From the NCBI RefSeq assembly GCF_002559405.1, contig NZ_NTZO01000009.1, positions 1 to 42,060 of the forward strand: a stretch of 42,060 bases of DNA, read 5' to 3'. Positions 1 through 6,358 of this stretch are shown here, one piece after another (the first letter of the stretch is position 1; each line of letters starts with the position of its first letter). Source of the stretch: Bacillus sp. AFS001701. GTDB lineage: Bacteria; Bacillota; Bacilli; Bacillales; Bacillaceae_G. The notes under the pieces were generated by a model. It did not search any database, had not been told where the DNA came from, and worked only from the letters and a program-made list of their open reading frames with translations. The position numbers and the translations under genes were made by a program.

Positions 1-20
1 ATGGTTTCTATACTTAATCA
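1..20. repeat. Terminal direct repeat, left copy (circular overlap)
   Basis: The first 20 bases are identical to bases 42041-42060. The gene at 14-358 runs toward base 1, and the repeat unit expected just downstream of it lies at 41880-42028, so the two ends are continuous. The simplest reading is a circular molecule of about 42,040 bp whose assembly kept a short overlap. A genuine terminal redundancy of a linear virion cannot be excluded but would normally be much longer. Confidence 0.85.
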
Positions 21-358
21 CCAAGTGCGATGATGAATAAATTTTGTTCGATTGCTTCTAAACAAAGCTCTTTTAACTCACTTGCAAATTTCCTTATTTC
101 TTTTTCCATTCTGTCATATTCTGCTTGGTAATTACTTAACAAATAATCAGAAATACTGAGTAATTCTTTTATTTCTTTTTCTGAAAATAGCTTATCACTG
201 TATTGATCTAAATCAAGTAATAAACGTAAGCTTGCATTATTCCTTTCCTTACCACGAAGATGAAAGTGAATATTTTCAGAAAACTTCACATTTCTATCTA
301 TATCTAACCAGTCTCTTCTTCTTTTGCCTTTAGCTAAGGTAAAATCAATACCTACCAT
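14..358 (-). CDS. Hypothetical protein, first gene of the cassette array
   Basis: About 114 residues, function not recognised. The reading frame is open up to base 400, but only the methionine at 358 (protein start MVGIDFTLAKGKRRRDW) has a purine-rich GGATGG about 8 bases upstream, so I prefer it. The protein is soluble and highly charged, with a lysine/arginine-rich N-terminus and a probably helical C-terminal half rich in Glu, Leu and Lys. No signal peptide or membrane segment is seen. It lies between two near-identical repeat units (430-508 and 41880-42028), each carrying a terminator hairpin, so it is a self-contained minus-strand cassette. An immunity-type or lysogenic-conversion role is possible from context only. 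Confidence 0.6.
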   Translation of the reverse strand: MVGIDFTLAKGKRRRDWLDIDRNVKFSENIHFHLRGKERNNASLRLLLDLDQYSDKLFSEKEIKELLSISDYLLSNYQAEYDRMEKEIRKFASELKELCLEAIEQNLFIIALGD

Positions 359-429
359 TTTGTACACCATCCCAAAAATTAAAACTATTTGAATTAACAT
401 AGAAATTCATATTAATAAGTATATCATTT

Positions 430-508
430 CCTTATTGAACTAAACTGCCATTATGTTGAATAAGAAAAAGCGATCTTCTATTGAAGTATCGCATGCGATA
501 GTTACATA
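430..508 (-). repeat. Cassette-boundary unit B (terminator plus conserved block)
   Basis: In plus orientation it reads CCTTATTGAACTAAACTGCC, then an A-rich run, a hairpin (GCGATCTTC pairing with GAAGTATCGC, 470-492) and GCATGCGATAGTTACATAAG. Read on the minus strand it is an intrinsic terminator for the gene ending at 558, followed by the region leading to the gene at 14-358. It is a near copy of the unit at 41947-42028, including the hairpin. The upstream TTTGGGGG promoter block found in other units is missing here. Confidence 0.75.
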
Positions 509-557
509 AGAAAAAGCTTTTTTTAAATTGATTTATACAAAATTTAAAGAAACAACA

Positions 558-1043
558 TTAATCCCAAAAATTAAACATTACATCCCCAATTGTTATTGGG
601 TTCCAGTATTCAACCTGTTTTTTAATTGTGTGTATATTTCTTAATTCCTCATGATCTTCAAGAGAAAATTGTTTGATTAGGTCACTTACTTTCATAACTG
701 TATAACCAGTAAACTCTATTGCCAGTTCTTCAAAGTCGATAAAATCCAATGGAAATGAGTTTCCAAATTCACCGAATTCATCAGCAAGACTAAATGCAAC
801 AAATGGATGTGCTCTATTTATTACTGCATAAACAGGTTTTGGTAGAAAGAAAAACTTTACTGCATAATAATTTTTATAATCTGTTTCTAAGTCACTTAAT
901 ATCTCATACTTTATATGTTTTAATGAAGCGACTTCTTTACATTTAGCATAAAATTTTGATTTATCAATTGAGGGTGGAACTGGATCCTCTCCAGGCATGT
1001 AATATCCCCCTGTTACTCCATACGGTAAATTCATTTTGGTCAT
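558..1043 (-). CDS. Hypothetical soluble protein (161 aa)
   Basis: A 161-residue protein not assigned to a family. The start at 1043 is supported by GGAGCTC six bases upstream. It opens with a Pro/Gly-rich stretch (MTKMNLPYGVTGGYYMPGED), then a mixed alpha/beta region with many aromatic residues; no membrane segment or signal peptide is seen. Its size, acidity and position as a single-gene cassette resemble immunity-type or group-specific Bacillus proteins, but nothing in the sequence fixes a function. It is bounded by unit B downstream and the more diverged unit C upstream. Confidence 0.7.
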   Translation of the reverse strand: MTKMNLPYGVTGGYYMPGEDPVPPSIDKSKFYAKCKEVASLKHIKYEILSDLETDYKNYYAVKFFFLPKPVYAVINRAHPFVAFSLADEFGEFGNSFPLDFIDFEELAIEFTGYTVMKVSDLIKQFSLEDHEELRNIHTIKKQVEYWNPITIGDVMFNFWD

Positions 1044-1089
1044 ATTGAGCTCCTATATCAGACTGTACTTTAAATAAAATAAATTCTCT

Positions 1090-1242
1090 ATAATTATACC
1101 AATTAATTAGACCTGAAATGATACACCTTAGTGAAAATATTCATTATTCCTTATGTAACTAATCTGCCCTTTAGCTCAATAAAAAAATCGACTAAACAGT
1201 CGATCGTGTTGTTCAACTAATGCACTGCGTTAGTTCAATAAA
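1090..1242 (-). repeat. Cassette-boundary unit C (terminator and promoter)
   Basis: The GTTAGTTCAATAA box (about 1230-1242) overlaps the stop of the gene ending at 1235. Next, in the minus direction, comes a perfect terminator hairpin (ATCGACT/AGTCGAT, 1187-1204) with a T-run, then the conserved block CCTTATGTAACTAATCTGCC (from 1149), then a TATAAT-like -10 near 1090-1097. The TTTGGGGG motif has been lost or replaced, so the promoter half has diverged. Confidence 0.7.
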
Positions 1243-1486
1243 ATGACTTAACTAATGCTAATACACAGCAAATGCTTAACATAATAGAGCCATACATATA
1301 ATATTTCCTTTTATTTTTCATTGACTGAATTACATTGATAATAGTAGAAAAAAGAAGTACAAATAATACCCATTTTGGATATAAAATAGAATTATTTGAA
1401 TTTATAAATATAAGTAATATCGATACAAAAAGAACAAATGAAACAACGAAGAAGACTTTTCCTTCATTTCCTTTTTTAATCTTCAA
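1235..1486 (-). CDS. Small membrane protein, DUF3953-like
   Basis: The frame is open up to 1513, but the best ribosome site (AAGGAGAGAGG, 1488-1498) sits in front of a TTG at 1486, giving an 83-residue protein beginning MKIKKGNEGK. Three hydrophobic segments follow a lysine-rich N-terminus. Its second half (PKWVLFVLLF...YMYGSIMLS...VKSF) has the same layout as the protein at 1671-1904 (a proline, a hydrophobic helix, a basic linker, Y-x-Y-G, a last helix ending in an aromatic motif), so the two are probably distant paralogues. The stop codon lies inside the conserved boundary box. Function unknown. Confidence 0.65.
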   Translation of the reverse strand: MKIKKGNEGKVFFVVSFVLFVSILLIFINSNNSILYPKWVLFVLLFSTIINVIQSMKNKRKYYMYGSIMLSICCVLALVKSFY

Positions 1487-1545
1487 TATCCTCTCTCCTT
1501 GAACCCAATTCATGCCTTACATTCTTTCAAAAAAGTTATATGTTA

Positions 1546-1683
1546 ATTATACGCTTACAATCTACTACTATAATTTGGGGTAATAGTGCCTTTTTACATA
1601 GAATTTCATATAAACCTTAAATAAAGAAAGCTGTATTTGCGACTCATGAACTATTCAACATAAGCATGCGTTAGTTATATAAG
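1546..1683 (-). repeat. Cassette-boundary unit D (promoter plus boundary box)
   Basis: Contains the minus-strand -10 (TATAAT, complement of 1546-1551) with the conserved CCCCAAATTA block 20 bases upstream of it (1572-1580), the TTTTTACATAGAATTTCA block and the box GCATGCGTTAGTTATATAAG (1664-1683), which contains the stop codon of the gene at 1671. The middle ACTGCC block and hairpin are degenerate (GAAAGCTGTATTTGCG), so termination here may be weak. Confidence 0.7.
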
Positions 1684-1904
1684 AATCCTTGTATTGAAGC
1701 AATGAACGCAAACAAAGAAACTATGAAATAAATATAACCAGATTTTTTTTGTTTTTGTTGAAATTCAGTTATACTTGCCAACAAGAACATTGCTCCTAAG
1801 AAAAATTGCATATAAGGGATTAATCCTGATTTATGAGTTATTAAGCCATATATAGACAAAATTCCGACAACCGATGCAAATGTTAATCTTAAAATTCTTA
1901 ACAT
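1671..1904 (-). CDS. Small membrane protein, DUF3953 (YczI-like)
   Basis: 77 residues with three hydrophobic helices (about 5-25, 31-47 and 55-74) and a basic loop (QQKQKKSG) between helices 2 and 3. The pattern PYMQFFLGAMFLLASITEF, basic loop, GYIYFIVSLFAFIASIQGF is what I know of the DUF3953/YczI family of Bacillus, whose function is not established. The start at 1904 follows GAGGAGG by 8 bases. It forms a two-gene unit with the 53-residue membrane protein upstream (1981-2142) and shares its promoter near 2176-2210. The stop codon lies within boundary unit D. Confidence 0.7.
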   Translation of the reverse strand: MLRILRLTFASVVGILSIYGLITHKSGLIPYMQFFLGAMFLLASITEFQQKQKKSGYIYFIVSLFAFIASIQGFLYN

Positions 1905-1950
1905 TCGAAGTTCCTCCTCACTATTTACTCAGTAATAAATTCCAACTCTC

Positions 1951-1970
1951 GCATTGCGTTAGTTCAATAT
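1951..1970 (-). repeat. Isolated boundary box E
   Basis: GCATTGCGTTAGTTCAATAT, the 3'-end box found in the other cassette boundaries, stands alone between two co-oriented genes without the hairpin or promoter parts. It suggests that the genes at 1981 and 1671 were once separate cassettes and that the rest of the unit was deleted, joining them into one operon. Confidence 0.6.
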
Positions 1971-1980
1971 ATAATTTGTT

Positions 1981-2142
1981 TTAGTAATCTAGATGATTAA
2001 TCACCAATAGGGCGATTGAAATAAGTGCTATTAATATCCAAATGACTCTGGTTAGCTTTTTATTTTGTCGGACACCTTTCTTATCTAATATAAAATAACC
2101 ACACAGTAACAAACCAAATAAAATATTAATTACCCAACGCAC
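1981..2142 (-). CDS. Small membrane protein (53 aa)
   Basis: A GTG-start ORF with GGAGG six bases upstream. The protein (MRWVINILFGLLLCGYFILD...) has two hydrophobic helices (about 4-19 and 33-48) split by a basic loop (KKGVRQNKKLTR), so both ends probably lie on the same side of the membrane. Function unknown. It sits just downstream of promoter unit F, followed by a lone boundary box and then the DUF3953 gene. The good ribosome site and coherent topology argue that it is real despite its size. Confidence 0.65.
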   Translation of the reverse strand: MRWVINILFGLLLCGYFILDKKGVRQNKKLTRVIWILIALISIALLVINHLDY

Positions 2143-2175
2143 TACAATTCCTCCATTTTTATAATTCCTTAATTA

Positions 2176-2338
2176 ATTATACACTTCATACGAATTAGAT
2201 AATTTGGGGGAATTTAACCTTTTTTACATAGAATTTCACTTCATCCTTATGCAACTAAACTGCCATTTAGCTCAATAAAAAAAAATCGACCTTTCAGCCG
2301 ATCGTGTTGTTCAACATACGCATGGGTTAGTTGAACAA
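2176..2338 (-). repeat. Cassette-boundary unit F (full copy)
   Basis: A complete copy. Boundary box GCATGGGTTAGTTGAACAA (2320-2338) contains the stop of the gene at 2327. Then comes a hairpin (ATCGAC/GCCGAT, 2285-2302, with one G-U pair) with a long T-run in the minus direction, the block CCTTATGCAACTAAACTGCC (from 2244), TTTTACATAGAATTTCAC, and the promoter (CCCCCAAATT complement of 2201-2210; TATAAT complement of 2176-2181). It terminates one cassette and starts the next. Confidence 0.8.
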
Positions 2339-2620
2339 TTGGTCATAAAAGTACCATAGTAAAAAAACTGCTACAACTAATAAAAGTACTCCAAATAAAA
2401 GTGTAATAATTTTAAATAAAACTATATGATATCGTTTCGGTAACCATTTTTCTGAAATCAATAATAAACCTGCTATAAAAAATTCAAAAAATGGATCTGT
2501 ATCCCAGCCTGAAAACTCTCCACGTTCAAATTTTTTAATACCATCAAATAATGTATTTCCAGCTGCAAATAACATACCTATTGAAAATAGTAAAACCAAT
2601 GAAAATATTAAAAAATTCAT
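2327..2620 (-). CDS. Membrane protein (97 aa)
   Basis: 97 residues; the start at 2620 is preceded by AGGGGAT. An N-terminal hydrophobic helix (2-22), a polar segment with an acidic/aromatic patch (RGEFSGWDTDPFFEFF), a second helix (about 45-57) and a C-terminal helix (about 68-90) are visible. No cleavable signal peptide is evident. Family not recognised. It is a single-gene cassette between boundary units F and G, so transcription is probably independent of its neighbours. Confidence 0.65.
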   Translation of the reverse strand: MNFLIFSLVLLFSIGMLFAAGNTLFDGIKKFERGEFSGWDTDPFFEFFIAGLLLISEKWLPKRYHIVLFKIITLLFGVLLLVVAVFLLWYFYDQLFN

Positions 2621-2651
2621 ATTGGAATCCCCTAAAAAATATTATAAGCTA

Positions 2652-2812
2652 ATTATACTTAACATATCGTTTTTTGTAATTTGGGGGATTTTTGCCATTT
2701 TTACATAGAATTTTAGATAATCCTTATTCAACTCAGCTGCCATTTAGTCCAATAAAAAAGCCACCTGAATTGGCAGCTGGTATTCAATCATACATGCGTT
2801 AGTTCAATTAAG
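2652..2812 (-). repeat. Cassette-boundary unit G (full copy)
   Basis: Box CATGCGTTAGTTCAATTAAG (2793-2812) ends at the stop of the gene at 2808. Next comes a hairpin (CCAGCTG/CAGGTGG on the minus strand, about 2762-2782, one mismatch) with a T-run, the block CCTTATTCAACTCAGCTGCC (from 2722), and the promoter (CCCCCAAATT complement of 2678-2687, TATAAT complement of 2652-2657). The hairpin sequence differs from those of units A, B, C and F although the position is the same. Confidence 0.8.
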
Positions 2813-3056
2813 TTAATTTTGTATAGACAATATACCCCATAAAAATTGCAAGTGCTATTTGCAGTACTCCTAAGTATTTCATTATTCTATAATCATCTAG
2901 TAAATTATAAATTCCACTTAAAATTAACATACTCATAGCTAGTATTTGAGAAATCGCTATACTACTATCTGATAAATCATTCCAGCTATATGTGATGTAA
3001 CTTAACAATGCAATTCCAATTAAAATAATTAAAATCAAAATAGCAAGTTTTTTCAT
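2808..3056 (-). CDS. Small membrane protein (82 aa)
   Basis: The ATG at 3056 overlaps the TAA of the upstream gene (TAATG) and has GGAAGG seven bases upstream, so the longer TTG-started frame is unlikely. The protein starts MKKLAILILIILIG and has three hydrophobic helices (about 3-23, 34-49 and 58-78). Overall layout resembles the DUF3953-type neighbours, but similarity is too weak to assign. Translation is probably coupled to the 185-residue gene upstream. The stop is followed directly by boundary unit G. Confidence 0.65.
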   Translation of the reverse strand: MKKLAILILIILIGIALLSYITYSWNDLSDSSIAISQILAMSMLILSGIYNLLDDYRIMKYLGVLQIALAIFMGYIVYTKLT

Positions 3057-3613
3057 TAGACGCCCTTCCAATCGCCATGTTTATAAGTAAAGATATATGC
3101 TTTTCTTGTAACCTGTTTTGAAGAATCTTTTGGTATGACAACAAAAGTATATCTCCGTTCTTCAATACCTGTCATATTCTCTTCACTCCATTCACCTTTT
3201 CCACTTGTTGTCTCACATTCTTCAATTTCTCCATCAAGTCCAGTGTCCTTTTTAAATTGTTTCAAAGAACGGTTCCCTAATTCTTTTGTTGTTTGTTCGT
3301 TAAAATACATCTGTTTCTCAATAGGTTTATATAATATCTCCACGCCAACAATAACCCCAATGAATCCCACCAACGTCAAAACAAAGGCAATCTTAGCTCC
3401 CTTTTTAGAGATTTTATTCAATTTTAAAAGGATGAAAAAATACAAAGCATAAGGCGAGCAAAATAAGAGAATAGGAATGCCAAATGTAAAAATGGCTACA
3501 AGCAAATAACCATTAAACAGATCCAATGTCTTTAATATGTCGTATTGAAAAGCTGCAATAACAGTTAGAATAAATGGTAAAGAATAAAATATGATTCCTT
3601 TAACTATTTTCAT
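3056..3613 (-). CDS. Membrane protein with C-terminal extracytoplasmic domain
   Basis: 185 residues. Helices at about 5-23, 33-65 (a long hydrophobic block that may be two spans) and 73-93 are followed by a polar C-terminal domain of about 90 residues containing KQFKKDTGLDGEIEECET and YTFVVIPKDSSKQVTRKAY, which looks like a beta-rich folded domain. The start at 3613 has AGGAGTG six bases upstream. It is the first gene of a two-gene cassette with the 82-residue protein downstream, driven by the promoter in unit H. No family recognised; probably a surface-exposed accessory membrane protein. Confidence 0.65.
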   Translation of the reverse strand: MKIVKGIIFYSLPFILTVIAAFQYDILKTLDLFNGYLLVAIFTFGIPILLFCSPYALYFFILLKLNKISKKGAKIAFVLTLVGFIGVIVGVEILYKPIEKQMYFNEQTTKELGNRSLKQFKKDTGLDGEIEECETTSGKGEWSEENMTGIEERRYTFVVIPKDSSKQVTRKAYIFTYKHGDWKGV

Positions 3614-3697
3614 TTAAAACACTCCTGTAATAATCCTTCTTTAAATTAAATCGTAATATTAAGAAATCCCCCTCATTTCACAATATAACCTTAGTTA

Positions 3698-3848
3698 ATT
3701 ATACAGTTCATATTGACTTCTGTAATTTGGGGGAATATGCCTTTTTTCATTGAATTTTAGAATTTCCTTATGCAACTAAACTGCCATTTAGTGGAACAAG
3801 AAAATCAATAAAAACAAAAAAATGCTTATTAAAAAATAAGCATTTTCT
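3698..3848 (-). repeat. Cassette-boundary unit H (promoter, conserved block, divergent terminator)
   Basis: Promoter half: TATAAT complement of 3698-3703 and CCCCCAAATT complement of 3724-3733. Middle block CCTTATGCAACTAAACTGCC begins at 3766. The GTTAGTTCAA box is missing here; instead a different strong hairpin (12-bp stem AAAATGCTTATT/AATAAGCATTTT, 3819-3846, with T-rich minus-strand 3' flank) terminates the gene at 3876. A hybrid unit like this is what recombination within the repeat would produce. Confidence 0.7.
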
Positions 3849-3875
3849 TCATTAAGCCCTAAGAACTCCTTGTAA

Positions 3876-4157
3876 TTAAGGCTTCTTTTTATCTTCTGGA
3901 ACACTGATAGCTGATTCCTTTACAACTCCATTTTCAATCCTCAAAGCAATTGTACCTAACCATCTATCTATATTCGGCTTCGTCTCTGTACCTTCCAACT
4001 TACAAGAAAAAAATCTAACATGCACAGATTCCTTAGTATCCTTAGTGATCACAGGACATGCGAGCATATTTCCAAGTTTCTTTAATGCATCGTCTTTCTT
4101 CATGCCAACTATTTCTTTCTTGATGAACGATTCGTAGTAGTTTTTTAGTGGGAACAT
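3876..4157 (-). CDS. Hypothetical protein (93 aa)
   Basis: The ATG at 4157, with AGGTG six bases upstream, is preferred over the GTG nine bases further up that gives the longer frame. The product (MFPLKNYYESFIKKEIVGMK...) is soluble with a helical N-terminal third and a probable beta-rich C-terminal part (HVRFFSCKLEG, LGTIALRIENGVVK), ending PEDKKKP. Not recognised. It is the last array gene before the surface-protein pair and has a strong terminator just downstream at 3819-3846. Confidence 0.6.
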   Translation of the reverse strand: MFPLKNYYESFIKKEIVGMKKDDALKKLGNMLACPVITKDTKESVHVRFFSCKLEGTETKPNIDRWLGTIALRIENGVVKESAISVPEDKKKP

Positions 4158-4308
4158 ATAAATCACCTAAATAAGTTAAATTAAAATTAATATAACACAA
4201 AAAGCACATAAGTATAGTTTGGGATAACTTAATAATAATCAACAGATATTTTATCTAATTTGGAACATATTTAGTGTTACTAGTCAACATCCTCAATCAT
4301 ATAAGCTC

Positions 4309-5013
4309 TTAATTGGAGGACTTTTTATTACCAAAATACCACACTAGAAAAAGTATCAGTGCTGGAATTAAAAATACCATAGATAAGTAGATATAAGGAA
4401 ATAAATCTATTTTTGAAGGTTTTTGATTATGTGTTTCTTTTGAATCTTTTTTATTTACTACATCTTTCTTTGGCAAGCCGTCATTATAGCCTTCTAAATA
4501 CGCTTCCTTCTCTTTACCAGAAAAATGACTAGAATAGTTTCCGTTATTCTCTCGAGCATCGCGAAACCCCATGCTGTTTATATCTTGTAATGTTCTCACT
4601 TTCGGTTTAATCTGTTCTTCAGGTTCCTCTGATATATCGGGTTCTTCTTGGGTTTGCATTGTTGCCAAACATTTTGCATCTCCATCAATTTCCCCTTGAT
4701 CAAACCCATCATTATATCCATTTTCGTATGATTTACTACCTTCATAGTAACCTGTAAAATCTTCCTCACAATTTGAAGCATGTTTAAATGCAAAATTATA
4801 ACCTGCATCATATCCTTTGTTATAATCATCTTTAGAATTATTATTGCTGTTGCTATTTCCATTATGGTAGTGGTATTCTCCATATTTAAGCCCATATTTT
4901 TCGCAATTTGTCCAACAATGATGGCCTCCATTTGCATCTAATCCACCTGGAGATGCATATACAACATTAGGTATAATTAATATAAAAAATAATAGAATAA
5001 GCAATCTATACAA
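4309..5013 (-). CDS. Secreted/anchored YHYH-domain protein
   Basis: TTG start at 5013 with AGGGGG 8 bases upstream. The N-terminus is a signal peptide (MYRLLILLFFILIIPNVVYA, cleavage probably after residue 20). The mature protein begins SPGGLDANGGHHCWTNCEKY and runs into GEYHYHNG, the YHYH motif found in short extracellular domains of Bacillus proteins. Then comes an Asn/Ser linker and three imperfect repeats of a GY-N/D-x-GF/Y...G type (about residues 67-72, 98-110 and 171-181). A C-terminal hydrophobic helix (about 207-227) followed by KK suggests membrane anchoring. Role unknown; the histidines and cysteines suggest metal binding. Likely lysogenic-conversion cargo. Confidence 0.7.
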   Translation of the reverse strand: MYRLLILLFFILIIPNVVYASPGGLDANGGHHCWTNCEKYGLKYGEYHYHNGNSNSNNNSKDDYNKGYDAGYNFAFKHASNCEEDFTGYYEGSKSYENGYNDGFDQGEIDGDAKCLATMQTQEEPDISEEPEEQIKPKVRTLQDINSMGFRDARENNGNYSSHFSGKEKEAYLEGYNDGLPKKDVVNKKDSKETHNQKPSKIDLFPYIYLSMVFLIPALILFLVWYFGNKKSSN

Positions 5014-5027
5014 TTTCAGAACCCCCT

Positions 5028-5054
5028 AAAAAAATTCCCTCCAAACAGGAGGGA
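5028..5054 (-). terminator. Intrinsic terminator between 5064 and 4309 genes
   Basis: On the minus strand TCCCTCC, a 5-base loop, GGAGGGA and a run of T residues (complement of 5036-5054 plus the flanking A-run). It separates the two surface-protein genes, which therefore appear to be independent transcription units. Confidence 0.75.
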
Positions 5055-5063
5055 GAGTATTTT

Positions 5064-5741
5064 TTATTTAATAACGATATAAGCACTTGATACTTTAATG
5101 TATTGACCAGCTTTAACAGTAATGTATTTTTCACCTTCAAAATTATCATTAGTTACAATATCCTCTAAACCATGATAACTTGATTTTGATACTTCTACAT
5201 AAGCCATACCATCTGCCACTACTTTATATTCTCCTGGCTGGATGTGTAAACCTACTTTATAAGTACCTTCACCTAATTTACCATTCTTAGGCTCTAATTT
5301 AGGAGCTTTAGCTATTGGGTAAGCTTTGGCATCTTTAAACTCGAAATACTGGCCAGCTTTTACACTTACGATTGCATCTGTAGTAAAGTTATCATTCGAT
5401 ACGATACTTTCTAAAGTACCAGAGCTATCTTTAGAAACTTGGAAATATCCAGTTCCATTTGAAATAAGAACATATTCTCCTGGTTGGATGTCGTTTCCTA
5501 CTTTATACATTCCAGATTTGATTGAGTTATCAACTTTCTTAACTTTCTTTGGTGCAGCTGCTTTAGGTGTTTCTTTCTTAGGTTGCTCTTTTTTAACTGT
5601 TTCTTTCTTTACTTCCTCTTTCGGTTTTGTTGAAGCAGTATCTGTATCGTTAAACGAATTAACAAATCCTATAAATAATATTACTGCGATCAACCAAACC
5701 CACCATTTTTTATAAAAAGGTTTTTTTATTTTCTCTTTCAT
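5064..5741 (-). CDS. Membrane-anchored protein with two repeats
   Basis: The frame is open to 5888, but MKEKIKKPFYKKWW at 5741 is the natural start: positively charged, followed by one hydrophobic helix (WVWLIAVILFIGFV), giving 225 residues. A Lys/Glu/Pro-rich linker (about 34-67) leads to two tandem copies of a roughly 65-residue module (about 73-137 and 157-222), both with YKVG-x-x-IQPGEY, a V/I-V-S/T-NDNF motif and V-KAGQY. The module occurs in Gram-positive lipoproteins and anchored proteins; its ligand is not known to me. Topology is N-in with an external C-terminus. Likely cell-surface cargo of the lysogen. Confidence 0.7.
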   Translation of the reverse strand: MKEKIKKPFYKKWWVWLIAVILFIGFVNSFNDTDTASTKPKEEVKKETVKKEQPKKETPKAAAPKKVKKVDNSIKSGMYKVGNDIQPGEYVLISNGTGYFQVSKDSSGTLESIVSNDNFTTDAIVSVKAGQYFEFKDAKAYPIAKAPKLEPKNGKLGEGTYKVGLHIQPGEYKVVADGMAYVEVSKSSYHGLEDIVTNDNFEGEKYITVKAGQYIKVSSAYIVIK

Positions 5742-5903
5742 ATTCCAGTCCCCATTTCCTAATCTAGTTTTAATACTAGTTAAACTATATTCTTTATAAA
5801 GTACAAAATTACCTCTAAAAGTAGTAAAATCTACCAAAACAAGGTGGACTAAGTTTTCGAAATCTAAATTGTACTGGCAATTTTTCACCTATATAGGAAT
5901 ACA

Positions 5904-5927
5904 TTGAAACATACGGAGATGTTTCAA
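5904..5927. repeat. Perfect 9-bp inverted repeat (operator-like)
   Basis: TTGAAACAT, a 6-base spacer, ATGTTTCAA. No T-run follows on either strand, so it is not a standard terminator. It lies between the small XRE gene (5975) and the surface-protein gene (5741), with a terminator separating it from the former. It could be an operator for the latter. Confidence 0.5.
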
Positions 5928-5950
5928 GGCATGTCCAATAAAAGAAAAGA

Positions 5951-5977
5951 GGACCTACTTAGCAGTAGGTCCTTTTA
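5951..5977. terminator. Bidirectional terminator after the small XRE gene
   Basis: GGACCTACT (5951-5959), loop TAGC, AGTAGGTCC (5964-5972), a perfect 9-bp stem flanked by A-rich sequence on the left and TTTTATT on the right, so it can work on both strands. It ends the minus-strand regulator gene at 5975. Confidence 0.8.
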
Positions 5978-6172
5978 TTCGTCTAAGCTCCATATATCTT
6001 CTACTTTTAAATCTAGTGCTTTTGCTATTTTCATCGCAACCTTAAGAGTGGGGGAGTGATCTTCTTTGGCAACTATTAAACTTAAAGTACTATTATTTAT
6101 TCCTACCAGCTCAGAAAACTCTGTTTGTTTAATTTTCCTTTCTGCAAATATTACTTTTAGTCTATTCTTCAT
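5975..6172 (-). CDS. Small XRE/Cro-type HTH regulator
   Basis: 65 residues, essentially a lone helix-turn-helix domain: QTEFSELVGINNSTLSLIVAKE is the HTH core, followed by PTLKVAMKIAKALDLKVEDIW, typical of the HTH_3 fold. The start at 6172 has AGAGGTGA five bases upstream. It is divergent from the actin-like segregation operon, with the centromere-like repeats between them, so it may regulate plasmid maintenance or its own promoter. No oligomerisation or ligand domain is present. Confidence 0.85.
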   Translation of the reverse strand: MKNRLKVIFAERKIKQTEFSELVGINNSTLSLIVAKEDHSPTLKVAMKIAKALDLKVEDIWSLDE

Positions 6173-6282
6173 AAATTCACCTCTAATTACATATTTTTCA
6201 AATCTTTTTGAATCCCTTCAAATTTTTTTAAATGGTACTTGCAAGTTTTGAACACTTTGGAAATATCCTTTATTAAACAATT

Positions 6283-6342
6283 GCTAATCATTTGATAATC
6301 AATTGCTAAACAGATAATCATTTGATGAGCATTTGCTAATCA
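6283..6342. repeat. Centromere-like array (parC/parN candidate)
   Basis: Six 8-mers in two triplets. First triplet: GCTAATCA (6283), GATAATCA (6294), GCTAAACA (6305). Second triplet: GATAATCA (6313), GATGAGCA (6324), GCTAATCA (6335). Spacers within triplets are exactly 3 bases (ttt or att), giving an 11-bp period; the triplets abut with no spacer. One helical turn between sites puts all sites of a triplet on the same DNA face, as expected for a ribbon-helix-helix adaptor. The position right upstream of the actin gene matches the centromere of type II (ParMRC/Alf) systems; it probably also autoregulates the operon. Confidence 0.8.
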
Positions 6343-6358
6343 TTTGGAGGTGTTTCTG

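Noticed and set aside
1-20. Terminal redundancy of a linear phage genome
   Set aside because: Only 20 bases are shared, and the neighbouring cassette units fit together when the ends are joined; an assembly overlap of a circle is simpler.
1-4157. CRISPR array
   Set aside because: The repeats are long composite intergenic units separated by genes, not short repeats with regular spacers.
4042-4242. Minus-strand frame of 66 codons overlapping the 93-residue gene
   Set aside because: It runs out of frame through the gene at 3876-4157, has no ribosome site, and its composition is that of a shadow frame.
4596-4937. Frame rich in Met and Ile inside the YHYH gene
   Set aside because: Out-of-frame shadow of the YHYH gene, whose signal peptide and motif clearly define the real frame.
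5904-5927. Inverted repeat as a terminator
   Set aside because: No T-run on either side, and a true terminator lies at 5951-5977.
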